DNA of 64,000 nucleotides from NCBI RefSeq assembly GCF_000018285.1, contig NC_009901.1, positions 3,409,001-3,473,000 on the forward strand, given 5' to 3'. Below the pieces are notes generated by a model. The model saw only the letters and a list, made by a program, of their open reading frames with translations. It searched no databases and was not told the DNA's origin. Every line of letters begins with the position of its first letter. The stretch's first letter is position 1. Position numbers and translations under genes: made by a program. Origin of the DNA: Shewanella pealeana ATCC 700345. Lineage in GTDB: Bacteria; Pseudomonadota; Gammaproteobacteria; Enterobacterales; Shewanellaceae. This document shows, one piece after another, positions 9,779-17,310 of the stretch.

Positions 9779-10657
9779 ATGAATAATTCAGTCGCAACCC
9801 AGACAGAAATACTGGACCAACAATTACACTATCTGAGCTGCACGCTAAATGGCGGCGTGGCGCAGATGGTGCTGGATCGTAGTGATAAGCACAACGCCTT
9901 CGACGAGGTGATGATAAGCGAGATGATCCAGGTACTTGAGCACTTCAAACGCAATGAGCAGTGCCAAATATTACTGCTTAAGGCTAACGGCAAAAACTTC
10001 AGCGCGGGCGCCGATTTAAATTGGATGCGCAAACAAGCCAAGATGGATTTTGAGCAAAACTTAGCTGACGCCAATGAGCTAGCTAGGCTTATGTCCATGC
10101 TCGATAAATTTCCTAAGCCGACCATAACCTTAGTACAAGGTGCAGCCTTTGGCGGTGCGCTTGGGCTTATTTGCTGCAGTGATATCGCCATTGCCAATGA
10201 GCGCGCTAGTTTCTGCCTAAGCGAAGTCAAGCTTGGACTCATTCCTGCCGTTATTAGCCCCTATGTGACCCGCGCCATGGGGCAGCGCGCAGCGCGCCGC
10301 TATATGCTTACCGCCGAGCGTTTCGATGCTCAAAAAGCCCTTGAGCTACAAATTATCCATGACATCAATGATGACCTAGACGCAGCGGCTCAGCCGTTTA
10401 TTGATGCGCTACTAAGCAATAGTCCACAGGGTATGGCTTGGGTTAAGTGCTTACTGTCATCACTTGAAGATGGCGTGATTGACCAAAACACACTGGACCA
10501 TACCAGCGAGCGGATCGCCCGCATTCGTGTATCAGAGGAAGGTCAAGAAGGATTAAATGCCTTCTTCGAAAAGCGTAGCCCTCAATGGCCAACGACAACA
10601 GACTTTAGCATTGCGCCTGAAAATAATAATGATGCCAGCGGGCAAGGAGCCAAATAA
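9779..10657 (+). CDS. liuC: Methylglutaconyl-CoA hydratase (enoyl-CoA hydratase family)
   Basis: Crotonase-fold enzyme of 292 residues. ANGKNFSAGADLNWMRKQA and QGAAFGGALGLICCSDIAIA form the oxyanion hole and active site, and SEVKLGLIPAVISPYV carries the Glu typical of hydratases. NWMRKQA is characteristic of the 3-methylglutaconyl-CoA group. It hydrates 3-methylglutaconyl-CoA to HMG-CoA. It ends one base before the liuD start, so the two are likely translationally coupled. The C-terminal tail of about 25 residues after SPQWP is Asn/Ala rich and looks disordered. Confidence 0.93.
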   Translation: MNNSVATQTEILDQQLHYLSCTLNGGVAQMVLDRSDKHNAFDEVMISEMIQVLEHFKRNEQCQILLLKANGKNFSAGADLNWMRKQAKMDFEQNLADANELARLMSMLDKFPKPTITLVQGAAFGGALGLICCSDIAIANERASFCLSEVKLGLIPAVISPYVTRAMGQRAARRYMLTAERFDAQKALELQIIHDINDDLDAAAQPFIDALLSNSPQGMAWVKCLLSSLEDGVIDQNTLDHTSERIARIRVSEEGQEGLNAFFEKRSPQWPTTTDFSIAPENNNDASGQGAK

Positions 10658-10658
10658 T

Positions 10659-12749
10659 ATGTTCACTAAATTGCTAATTGCCAACCGCGGCGAAATTGCC
10701 TGCCGAATTATAGAAACCGCAAAAGCCATGGGTGTGCGCACGGTCGCCTTATATTCCGATGCCGATATCAATGCCCGCCATGTGGCCATGGCCGATGAGT
10801 CATTCTATTTAGGTGGCAGCGCCCCTGCTGACTCTTACCTTAAGGGTGATTTGATTATAGAGATCGCCAAAAAATCTGGCGCTCAGGCCATACACCCAGG
10901 TTACGGTTTTCTATCTGAAAACGCCGAGTTTGCATTGAAGTGCGAGCAGGCCAATATCGCCTTTGTTGGCCCAAGCGCGGCTGCGATTGATTCTATGGGC
11001 AGCAAGAGCGCAGCTAAAGAAATTATGGGCGCGGCCAATGTCCCACTAGTGCCGGGCTATCACGGTGACAGCCAGGACGATGAGCTACTTGTTGCAGAAG
11101 CTAACAAGATGGGCTTTCCTCTGCTGATAAAAGCAGCCTTTGGTGGCGGCGGTAAGGGAATGCGCATCGTAGAAAGCAGCGACGAAGTGCTTGAAGCGAT
11201 TAACTCGGCAAGGCGTGAAGCCATCAACTCATTTGGTAACGACAAACTCTTGATGGAGCGCTACCTGCGCCAACCTCGTCATGTCGAGGTACAGGTCTTT
11301 GCCGACAGCCAAGGCAACTGCATCTACCTTTCTGATAGAGACTGCTCTATTCAGCGTCGTCACCAAAAGGTGGTCGAAGAAGCCCCTGCTCCCGGACTCA
11401 GCGATGCACTAAGAGTTAAGATGGGCGAAGCCGCCGTTGCCGCCGCCAAAGCCATTAATTATGAAGGCGCCGGTACGGTTGAGTTTCTACTCGATACCGA
11501 TGACAGTTTCTACTTTATGGAGATGAATACCCGACTGCAGGTAGAGCATCCAGTCACAGAACTGGTTACTGGCCAAGACTTAGTCAAGTGGCAGTTGATG
11601 GTAGCTAGCGGTAGCCAGTTGCCACTGAAGCAGGACGAAGTCCGCATTCATGGTCACGCCTTTGAGGTGCGTATTTACGCCGAAGATCCACAAAATGACT
11701 TTTTACCCGCTAGCGGTAAACTCAACTTTTTGCGTGAACCCGAGCAGAGCAAGTTTGTGCGCATCGACTCAGGAGTGCGTGAAAACGATGTGATCAGTAA
11801 CTTTTACGACCCGATGATCTCAAAGCTTATCACTTGGGATGAATCACGCCCTCGCGCGCTGCAGCGTTTAGTGCATGCATTAAATGATTATCAAATCAGC
11901 GGTCTGAAGCACAACATAGAATTTCTAGCCAATATCGCCGAGCATCAAGCCTTTATCGATGCAGACTTTAGCACCGACTTTATTGAGCGTTATGGTGACG
12001 CCTTAATTGGTCATGGCCTGAGTGATAGTCAATCCAATGAGTGTCAGACCGCTTTAGCATTAGCTGCTCTTTATCAGCTCTGCGCTCGAAAAGCCGAGGC
12101 TAAGAGCTGTGCAGTCAATAGTCACGACCCATACTCACCGTGGGGGGCTGTCAGTGGCTTTAGGCTTAATAGCGCCAGTCAGCACCAAGTGGCATTGCTA
12201 GATGATAACCATGAGATTAATCACCTTGAGTTAATTGAAACACAGGTGGGGGCTCAATCCTTCTATCAACTCAAGTTAAATGATAGCCAGCTCACCTTGT
12301 CGGGTGAACTGAAAGGCGAAACCCTACACGCTGAAATAGCCGTGAATAACGACGCTGGCCAAGCCGTTAAAAGCGCCGCTCACAAGATAAAAGTGCCCGT
12401 CAGCCAAGTGGGTGATGACTTTACTCTATTTATTAACTCCTCAAGCTACCACTATCGTGCACTGCTGTCTGAGGTGATTGAAGAGCAAGATAACCTCGAA
12501 GATAAGCTCAAGGCACCGATGAACGGCACTATCGTGACTCAGCTGGTCGCTGTTGGAGATAGCGTAAAAGCTGGCCAAGGCATTATGGTGATGGAAGCGA
12601 TGAAGATGGAGTACACAATAGAAAGCCCATTTGACGGCGTTGTTACAGCATTCTTCTTTGAGCCAGGCGAACTCGTTAGTGACGGTATGCTACTTGCCGA
12701 GGTTGAGGCTAAAGCAGAAATTACTGCTGAAAAGGAAGAAGCCGGATGA
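10659..12749 (+). CDS. liuD: Methylcrotonyl-CoA carboxylase, biotin-containing (alpha) subunit
   Basis: Biotin carboxylase plus carrier domain, 696 residues. It begins MFTKLLIANRGEIACRII with GGAG upstream; the longer frame starting at 10557 overlaps liuC and is rejected. Biotin carboxylase/ATP-grasp motifs KAAFGGGGKGMRIV, RDCSIQRRHQKVVEEAPAP and MNTRLQVEHPVTE are intact. The C-terminal biotinyl domain has VMEAMKM with the biotin-accepting Lys at about residue 649. It carboxylates biotin for LiuB. Its last ~45 codons, through EKEEAG, are repeated twice immediately downstream (12746-13071), which is unusual. Confidence 0.95.
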   Translation: MFTKLLIANRGEIACRIIETAKAMGVRTVALYSDADINARHVAMADESFYLGGSAPADSYLKGDLIIEIAKKSGAQAIHPGYGFLSENAEFALKCEQANIAFVGPSAAAIDSMGSKSAAKEIMGAANVPLVPGYHGDSQDDELLVAEANKMGFPLLIKAAFGGGGKGMRIVESSDEVLEAINSARREAINSFGNDKLLMERYLRQPRHVEVQVFADSQGNCIYLSDRDCSIQRRHQKVVEEAPAPGLSDALRVKMGEAAVAAAKAINYEGAGTVEFLLDTDDSFYFMEMNTRLQVEHPVTELVTGQDLVKWQLMVASGSQLPLKQDEVRIHGHAFEVRIYAEDPQNDFLPASGKLNFLREPEQSKFVRIDSGVRENDVISNFYDPMISKLITWDESRPRALQRLVHALNDYQISGLKHNIEFLANIAEHQAFIDADFSTDFIERYGDALIGHGLSDSQSNECQTALALAALYQLCARKAEAKSCAVNSHDPYSPWGAVSGFRLNSASQHQVALLDDNHEINHLELIETQVGAQSFYQLKLNDSQLTLSGELKGETLHAEIAVNNDAGQAVKSAAHKIKVPVSQVGDDFTLFINSSSYHYRALLSEVIEEQDNLEDKLKAPMNGTIVTQLVAVGDSVKAGQGIMVMEAMKMEYTIESPFDGVVTAFFFEPGELVSDGMLLAEVEAKAEITAEKEEAG

Positions 12750-12904
12750 AGATGACTCATGTAATAAACGCCATAGAATCCCCCTTTGATGGCGTCGTCA
12801 GTGCGTTCTTCTTCGAGGTCGGTGAACTGGTTAGTGACGGTATGTTGCTAGCAGAAGTTGAGGCGAAAGCTGAAATGCCGACAGAAAAGGAAGAAGCCGG
12901 ATGA
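12746..12904 (+). CDS. Small ORF: first partial duplicate of the LiuD biotinyl-domain tail
   Basis: A 52-codon frame whose ATG overlaps the liuD stop (ATGA). It starts MKMTHVINA and then repeats the LiuD C-terminus from ESPFDG through [22 protein letters not shown] to EKEEAG. The Lys at position 2 aligns with the biotin-accepting Lys of VMEAMKM, but the N-terminal half of the biotinyl fold is missing, so biotinylation is doubtful. The MKMT beginning resembles the start of LiuE, which suggests the unit arose by duplication across the liuD/liuE junction. The frame is kept and coupled, so a short peptide could be made; it may equally be a duplication scar. Confidence 0.6.
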   Translation: MKMTHVINAIESPFDGVVSAFFFEVGELVSDGMLLAEVEAKAEMPTEKEEAG

Positions 12905-13071
12905 AAATGACTAATGTAATAAACGCCATAGAGTCGCCTTTTGACGGCATCGTCAGTGCGTTCTTCTTCGAGGCCGGTGAACTGGTTAGTGACGGTATGT
13001 TACTTGCCGAGGTCGTGGCTGAAGTTGAGGCGAAAGCTGAAATGCCGACAGAAAAGGAAGAAGCAGGATGA
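12901..13071 (+). CDS. Small ORF: second partial duplicate of the LiuD biotinyl-domain tail
   Basis: A 56-codon frame starting inside the stop of the preceding small ORF (ATGA) and ending inside the liuE start (ATGA). It reads MKMTNVINA, then the same ESPFDG to EKEEAG tail as the LiuD C-terminus, with four extra codons (V-A-E-V) after LLAEV that repeat locally. It is more like the first duplicate than like LiuD (shared [18 protein letters not shown]), so the two extra copies probably came from one event followed by another. Function unknown; it preserves coupled translation into liuE. Confidence 0.6.
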   Translation: MKMTNVINAIESPFDGIVSAFFFEAGELVSDGMLLAEVVAEVEAKAEMPTEKEEAG

Positions 13072-13973
13072 AAATGACAAGCCCTTATCCTAAAAAGGTT
13101 AGCATTTTTGAAGTCGGTGCCCGTGACGGCCTGCAGAACGAAAAGCCTGTCACCACCCAAGATAAAATTATCTTGATTGAAGACTTAGCAGCCGCAGGCA
13201 TAAAACGTATCGAAGCCGCTAGCTTTGTGTCACCAAAATGGGTGCCGCAGATGGCAGATTCAGCCGATGTGCTTCACGGTATTACTCGTAAAACGGGTGT
13301 GACCTACAGCGCTTTAACGCCTAACTTAAAAGGCTTGGAACTTGCTCTTGACGCTGGCGCCGATGAAGTTGCTATCTTTGGCGCAGCTTCAGAGAGCTTT
13401 AGTCAGAAGAATATTAACTGCTCGATAGAAGAGTCCATTGAGCGCTTTATCCCAGTTATGGAGCAGGCTAAGGCCAGAAACATCCCTGTTCGTGGTTATG
13501 TTTCTTGCACTTTGGGTTGCCCTTACGAAGGAGACATCGCGGTCAGCGAAGTGGCTCGGGTGTCTGAATTACTTTACAAAATGGGCTGCTACGAGATCTC
13601 CCTTGGCGACACCATAGGCGTTGGCACACCGCTTAATGCCCGTAGAATGATTGAAGCGGTAGCAGAGCTTGTGCCCGTAGAAAAACTGGCACTGCATTTT
13701 CATGACACTTATGGCCAAGCGCTCGCTAATATTCTGGCTTGCCTAGAAACCGGTGTCAGCGTTATCGACTCGTCAGTTGCAGGTCTTGGAGGCTGCCCCT
13801 ATGCCAAAGGCGCATCGGGTAATTTGGCCACAGAAGACTTAGTTTATATGCTGCATGGACTTGGTATCGAAACTGGTATCGACTTAACTAAACTGGTTAA
13901 TGCTGGCAATAAGATCAGCCAAGCCCTAGGCCGTCCGTCGGGTTCAAAGGTGGCTAGAGCCCTCAGCGAATAA
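13068..13973 (+). CDS. liuE: Hydroxymethylglutaryl-CoA lyase
   Basis: TIM-barrel lyase of 301 residues splitting HMG-CoA into acetoacetate and acetyl-CoA, the last step before CoA transfer. Signature elements: [13 protein letters not shown] near residue 10-22 (catalytic Arg and metal-binding Asp), [26 protein letters not shown] (metal-binding His residues) and [20 protein letters not shown] with the active-site Cys of HMG-CoA lyases. The ATG overlaps the stop of the preceding small ORF. The last six codons (RALSE and stop) form the first unit of an 18-bp tandem repeat that runs on downstream. Confidence 0.95.
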   Translation: MKMTSPYPKKVSIFEVGARDGLQNEKPVTTQDKIILIEDLAAAGIKRIEAASFVSPKWVPQMADSADVLHGITRKTGVTYSALTPNLKGLELALDAGADEVAIFGAASESFSQKNINCSIEESIERFIPVMEQAKARNIPVRGYVSCTLGCPYEGDIAVSEVARVSELLYKMGCYEISLGDTIGVGTPLNARRMIEAVAELVPVEKLALHFHDTYGQALANILACLETGVSVIDSSVAGLGGCPYAKGASGNLATEDLVYMLHGLGIETGIDLTKLVNAGNKISQALGRPSGSKVARALSE

Positions 13974-14045
13974 AGAGCCCTCAGCGAATAAAGAGCCCTC
14001 AGCGAATAAATAGCGCTAAGTTAATAAAGAGCGATTAGCAAATAA
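13956..14045 (+). repeat. 18-bp tandem repeat beginning in the liuE 3' end
   Basis: Three exact copies of AGAGCCCTCAGCGAATAA (13956, 13974, 13992) followed by two degenerate copies (14010 and 14028). The first contains the liuE stop codon, and every later unit again ends in TAA in the same frame, so read-through would be stopped five times. Confidence 0.9.
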
Positions 14046-14061
14046 GAAATAGACTCTGAAC

Positions 14062-14093
14062 CTAGGACCTAGGATCTAGGACCTAGGACCTAG
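14062..14093. repeat. Heptamer CTAGGAC tandem repeat
   Basis: Four consecutive 7-bp units (CTAGGAC, CTAGGAT, CTAGGAC, CTAGGAC) plus a final CTAG, just before scoA. The same CCTAGGACCT core occurs at 4025 and 4041 next to the prpE-like gene. CTAG is normally rare in enterobacteria and relatives, so the cluster stands out. Confidence 0.75.
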
Positions 14094-14120
14094 CATTGAC
14101 AGAATATGGAGATAACAAAA

Positions 14121-14855
14121 ATGACAGGACTAAATAAGGTTGTTGCAAGTTACGATGAGGCACTCGCAGGCCTAAGCAACGATATGACAGTAATGGTCGG
14201 CGGCTTTGGCTTGTGTGGTATTCCTGAGGGCTTAATCGCGCAAATGGTCAAATCCGGTGTAACAGGATTAACCGCCATCTCAAATAATGCTGGCGTCGAT
14301 GACTTTGGTTTAGGCCTGCTATTAAAGAGCCGCCAAATCGATACCATGATCGCTTCTTACGTAGGTGAAAATGCCACCTTCGAACAGCAGATGTTATCAG
14401 GTGAGCTTAACGTTATCTTGACACCTCAAGGCACCTTGGCAGAGAAAATTCGTGCCGGCGGTGCTGGTATTCCAGCATTCTTTACCGCTACAGGTTACGG
14501 CACGCCTGTCGCGGAAGGTAAAGAGACCCGTGAAATTGATGGCCGTCACTATGTGTTAGAGCCAGCGTTAAAAGCAGACTTTGCGCTAGTACGAGCTTGG
14601 AAAGCTGACACCATGGGCAACTTGGTGTTCCGTAAAACTGCGGCCAACTTTAACCCTATGATGGCCACAGCTGGTAAAATTACCGTGGTAGAGGCTGAAC
14701 ATATTGTTGAGCCGGGAGAGCTCGACCCTGACCATATCCATACACCTGGCATTTACGTTAATCGCGTGATCCAAGGTAAGTTCGAGAAACGTATCGAGCA
14801 ACGTACTGTTAAACCGGTCTCTGATTCAAATACAAACTCAGATGCAAAAGCATAA
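14121..14855 (+). CDS. scoA: Succinyl-CoA:3-ketoacid CoA-transferase subunit A
   Basis: Alpha subunit (244 residues) of the transferase that activates acetoacetate to acetoacetyl-CoA using succinyl-CoA. The CoA-transferase family I alpha signature [16 protein letters not shown] is at about residues 24-39, followed by [12 protein letters not shown]. Family blocks [19 protein letters not shown] and [15 protein letters not shown] are present. ATG 14121 is preferred because ATGGAG lies just upstream at the right distance; an ATG at 14106 is in frame but overlaps that ribosome site. It closes the liu pathway together with ScoB, 12 bases downstream. Confidence 0.94.
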   Translation: MTGLNKVVASYDEALAGLSNDMTVMVGGFGLCGIPEGLIAQMVKSGVTGLTAISNNAGVDDFGLGLLLKSRQIDTMIASYVGENATFEQQMLSGELNVILTPQGTLAEKIRAGGAGIPAFFTATGYGTPVAEGKETREIDGRHYVLEPALKADFALVRAWKADTMGNLVFRKTAANFNPMMATAGKITVVEAEHIVEPGELDPDHIHTPGIYVNRVIQGKFEKRIEQRTVKPVSDSNTNSDAKA

Positions 14856-14867
14856 GGAGGCAGCACC

Positions 14868-15524
14868 ATGGCATTATCAAGAGAACAACTGGCACAGCGT
14901 GTAGCACAAGAACTCCAAGATGGCTTTTACGTCAACCTAGGCATTGGTATTCCAACACTCGTTGCTAACTATATCCCTCAAGGCATCGAGGTGATGCTGC
15001 AATCGGAAAATGGTTTACTGGGTATGGGCGAGTTCCCAACCGAAGACACCATCGATGCAGACTTAATTAACGCAGGTAAGCAAACCGTTACCGCTGTAGA
15101 CGGTGCCTCATTTTTCTCATCCGCGGAAAGCTTTGCCATGATCCGTGGCGGCCATGTGGACTTAACCGTACTTGGCGCATTTGAAGTCGATGAACAGGGC
15201 TCAATCGCCTCGTGGATGATCCCTGGAAAATTAATTAAGGGCATGGGCGGCGCTATGGATTTAGTGGCAGGCGCAGACAATATTATTGTCACCATGATGC
15301 ACGCCGACAAGAAAGGCAATTCTAAACTTTTGCCTAAGTGCGAACTGCCATTAACCGGCTTTGGCTGTATCAAGCGGGTATTAACCGACTTAGCCTTTCT
15401 GGAAATTAAAGATGGCGCGTTTCATCTATTAGAGCGTGCACCGGGTGTATCTGTTGAAGAAATTGTATCGAAAACAGCTGGCAAGCTAGTAGTGCCTGAA
15501 CATGTTCCAGAGATGAGATTTTAA
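14868..15524 (+). CDS. scoB: Succinyl-CoA:3-ketoacid CoA-transferase subunit B
   Basis: Beta subunit of 218 residues with the active-site block QSENGLLGMGEFP, whose Glu forms the glutamyl-CoA intermediate, near residues 45-57. NLGIGIPTLVANYIP and IRGGHVDLTVLGAFEVD are family hallmarks. A strong AAGGAGG lies upstream of the ATG. Last gene of the liu operon; a terminator follows about 45 bases after the stop. Confidence 0.95.
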   Translation: MALSREQLAQRVAQELQDGFYVNLGIGIPTLVANYIPQGIEVMLQSENGLLGMGEFPTEDTIDADLINAGKQTVTAVDGASFFSSAESFAMIRGGHVDLTVLGAFEVDEQGSIASWMIPGKLIKGMGGAMDLVAGADNIIVTMMHADKKGNSKLLPKCELPLTGFGCIKRVLTDLAFLEIKDGAFHLLERAPGVSVEEIVSKTAGKLVVPEHVPEMRF

Positions 15525-15569
15525 CGCCCCATGCTCTAACCACCAGCGCTCAAAACACTATGATCTATA

Positions 15570-15597
15570 AACGCAGCTCAAGAGCTGCGTTTTTTTA
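15570..15597 (+). terminator. Rho-independent terminator of the liu operon
   Basis: Stem AACGCAGCTC / GAGCTGCGTT with a short AA loop, followed by seven T residues. It lies 45 bases downstream of scoB. Confidence 0.9.
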
Positions 15598-15639
15598 CTC
15601 AGTTAGCGTTCAGTAATGCCCATCTATAGAGAGTCCAGT

Positions 15640-16653
15640 ATGAATCTGTCGTTCTTAACGTTATATCCTAGCGCACTGTGGCTACCTGAATCGCCTGAAT
15701 ACGACTTGGCCTGCGACATCATAGATCATCTTGATTTTAGCTTTTGGAGACCATTGACAGAAAAGTTAGCGCTAGAGCATCGACTCACCTATACCAAATG
15801 TACACGTGTTACAGAAGGGGCTAATCCGGTATTTATCTATGAGGGCGAACAAAAGTTCGTATTAAAGCTGGTGCCACCAAATTGGTCTCAGCAAGCAAAA
15901 TCCGAGCTCACAGGCCTCAAGCTATTGGAACAAGTAAAACTGGCGCTAGATGTACCAAAACTTATCTGTCATGGCCACTTTCGCAACTGGGATTATATCT
16001 TCATGAGTTTTGTAGAGGGAGAGAATCTCGCTTCCCTCTTGCCCACTCTCACGCAGCAAGATAAAGAGATGATTGCATTTCAGCTTGGTGAATTCTGCCA
16101 CCAGCTACACCAAATTCCAATTACGACTATCACAGAAACGACCACGAACGTTATCTTAGACTGGCCCATCCTTCTGCAAGAGCAACGCGGTAACATTTAT
16201 CAGAAACGGCAGCAACAAGGTTTAATTGAGCCATTTTTATCTGACCTAGAACCTTACTTAAACAATATTAATATCCAATGTAAGCAGGGTAGCAACCACT
16301 TCATTCATACGGATTTGCACCCAGCAAACCTGCTAGTAAAACGCACTGCAAAAGGAGTTAGATTGACTGGAGTCATTGACTTTGGTGATGCAATTATTTG
16401 TCCCGATCCTGTATTTGAATTTACCTCACCCGGACTGTTACTCGCGCTGTCGGATAAAAAGATATTCACTCAATTTTTAGATGGTTACGGCTTTGATTAT
16501 AAAGATAAGCAAAGCTTGGTAGAGCAGTGTATGGCGTTATCTTTACTGCGCCATACGGGCGAACTCAACTACATACTCAATACTGTTCCCCATGCCAATA
16601 CGGCTAAGGGGTGGAAACAAGCGGAAAGGTATCTTTTCCCACTCTGCGAATAA
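15640..16653 (+). CDS. Aminoglycoside phosphotransferase (APH)-family kinase-like protein
   Basis: Cytosolic protein of about 337 residues with a small-molecule kinase fold. The catalytic loop HTDLHPANLL and the metal-binding VIDFGDA are clear, at about residues 223-232 and 244-250; FVLKL in the N lobe supplies the ATP-binding Lys. FMSFVEGENLASLL is the usual hinge region. The substrate is unknown; related proteins phosphorylate sugars, homoserine, choline or fructosamine as well as drugs, so a resistance role should not be assumed. ATG 15640 has GAGAG upstream; ATG 15616 is the alternative. It is a single gene after the liu terminator. Confidence 0.8.
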   Translation: MNLSFLTLYPSALWLPESPEYDLACDIIDHLDFSFWRPLTEKLALEHRLTYTKCTRVTEGANPVFIYEGEQKFVLKLVPPNWSQQAKSELTGLKLLEQVKLALDVPKLICHGHFRNWDYIFMSFVEGENLASLLPTLTQQDKEMIAFQLGEFCHQLHQIPITTITETTTNVILDWPILLQEQRGNIYQKRQQQGLIEPFLSDLEPYLNNINIQCKQGSNHFIHTDLHPANLLVKRTAKGVRLTGVIDFGDAIICPDPVFEFTSPGLLLALSDKKIFTQFLDGYGFDYKDKQSLVEQCMALSLLRHTGELNYILNTVPHANTAKGWKQAERYLFPLCE

Positions 16654-16670
16654 CAGAGTTAAATTGCCCG

Positions 16671-16701
16671 GTATGAACTTGCACAACCGACAAGTTCATA
16701 C
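16671..16701. terminator. Hairpin between convergent genes
   Basis: An 11-bp perfect stem GTATGAACTTG / CAAGTTCATAC with a 9-base loop between the APH-like gene and the DUF4156 lipoprotein gene. There is no long T-tract on the plus side, so termination efficiency is uncertain. Confidence 0.5.
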
Positions 16702-16713
16702 TTAATATAGCGA

Positions 16714-17127
16714 TTACTGAGCTTCGTTAGCAGACATAATAACATCTGCAGCCTCGTTGATTTTCAACTGACTTGAGCTATTTGTTTCAAGAGGCGCAGT
16801 CTCACAATCATATGCATTGGCTATCATGGTCACCGAACCTGTAAACCCCAACGGCTTGTACAAGTAGATGGTGTCAGCCCCAAGCTTGGCAGCCTTAATA
16901 CGCATTTCATTAAGTGTGCCCCACACCATATCCTTATCGGCATGCAGCCAATAATCATAAAAGTGGCCTTGTGAGCCAATGACAGTGCCTTTATGTTCGC
17001 AGCCAACCAGTGAATCGGTATCATCCCAGAGGACTTTAACAGTGTTGGATTCATCTGTGGGAAAGGTTATACAAGCGCTAAGGCTTGAGCACATCAGAGC
17101 GATGGCAGCCAGTTTTACAAATTTCAT
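16714..17127 (-). CDS. DUF4156-type lipoprotein
   Basis: A 137-residue predicted lipoprotein. The signal peptide MKFVKLAAIALMCSSLSAC ends in a lipobox (LSAC, Cys19). The body has a GCEHKGTVIGSQ stretch and a conserved-looking NEMRIKAAKLGADTIYL block, as found in small envelope lipoproteins of the DUF4156/YjeI type. The function is unknown. Monocistronic, convergent with the APH-like gene. Confidence 0.75.
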   Translation of the reverse strand: MKFVKLAAIALMCSSLSACITFPTDESNTVKVLWDDTDSLVGCEHKGTVIGSQGHFYDYWLHADKDMVWGTLNEMRIKAAKLGADTIYLYKPLGFTGSVTMIANAYDCETAPLETNSSSQLKINEAADVIMSANEAQ

Positions 17128-17310
17128 GGTTTACAGTCAAAATTAAAAGGGAGGCGATAATATAGTCTTTAAGCCGTTTTGTGAATCCTGCTATAAAATA
17201 TTTGTAATGCCGCCGTCAACTCCACAAATTAACTGATATTTTTCAAACACCACTGTCCTTCTAAATGGCCCCAAGGCAATAATATTGCGCCTGAGGCCCA
17301 CATCTATGCT

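Noticed and set aside
9829..10242. Antisense frame of 137 codons in liuC
   Set aside because: Complement of a well-supported gene; composition is that of an antisense shadow.
15640..16653. Antibiotic resistance function for the APH-family protein
   Set aside because: The fold is shared with many sugar and amino-alcohol kinases; nothing specific to aminoglycoside enzymes was seen.
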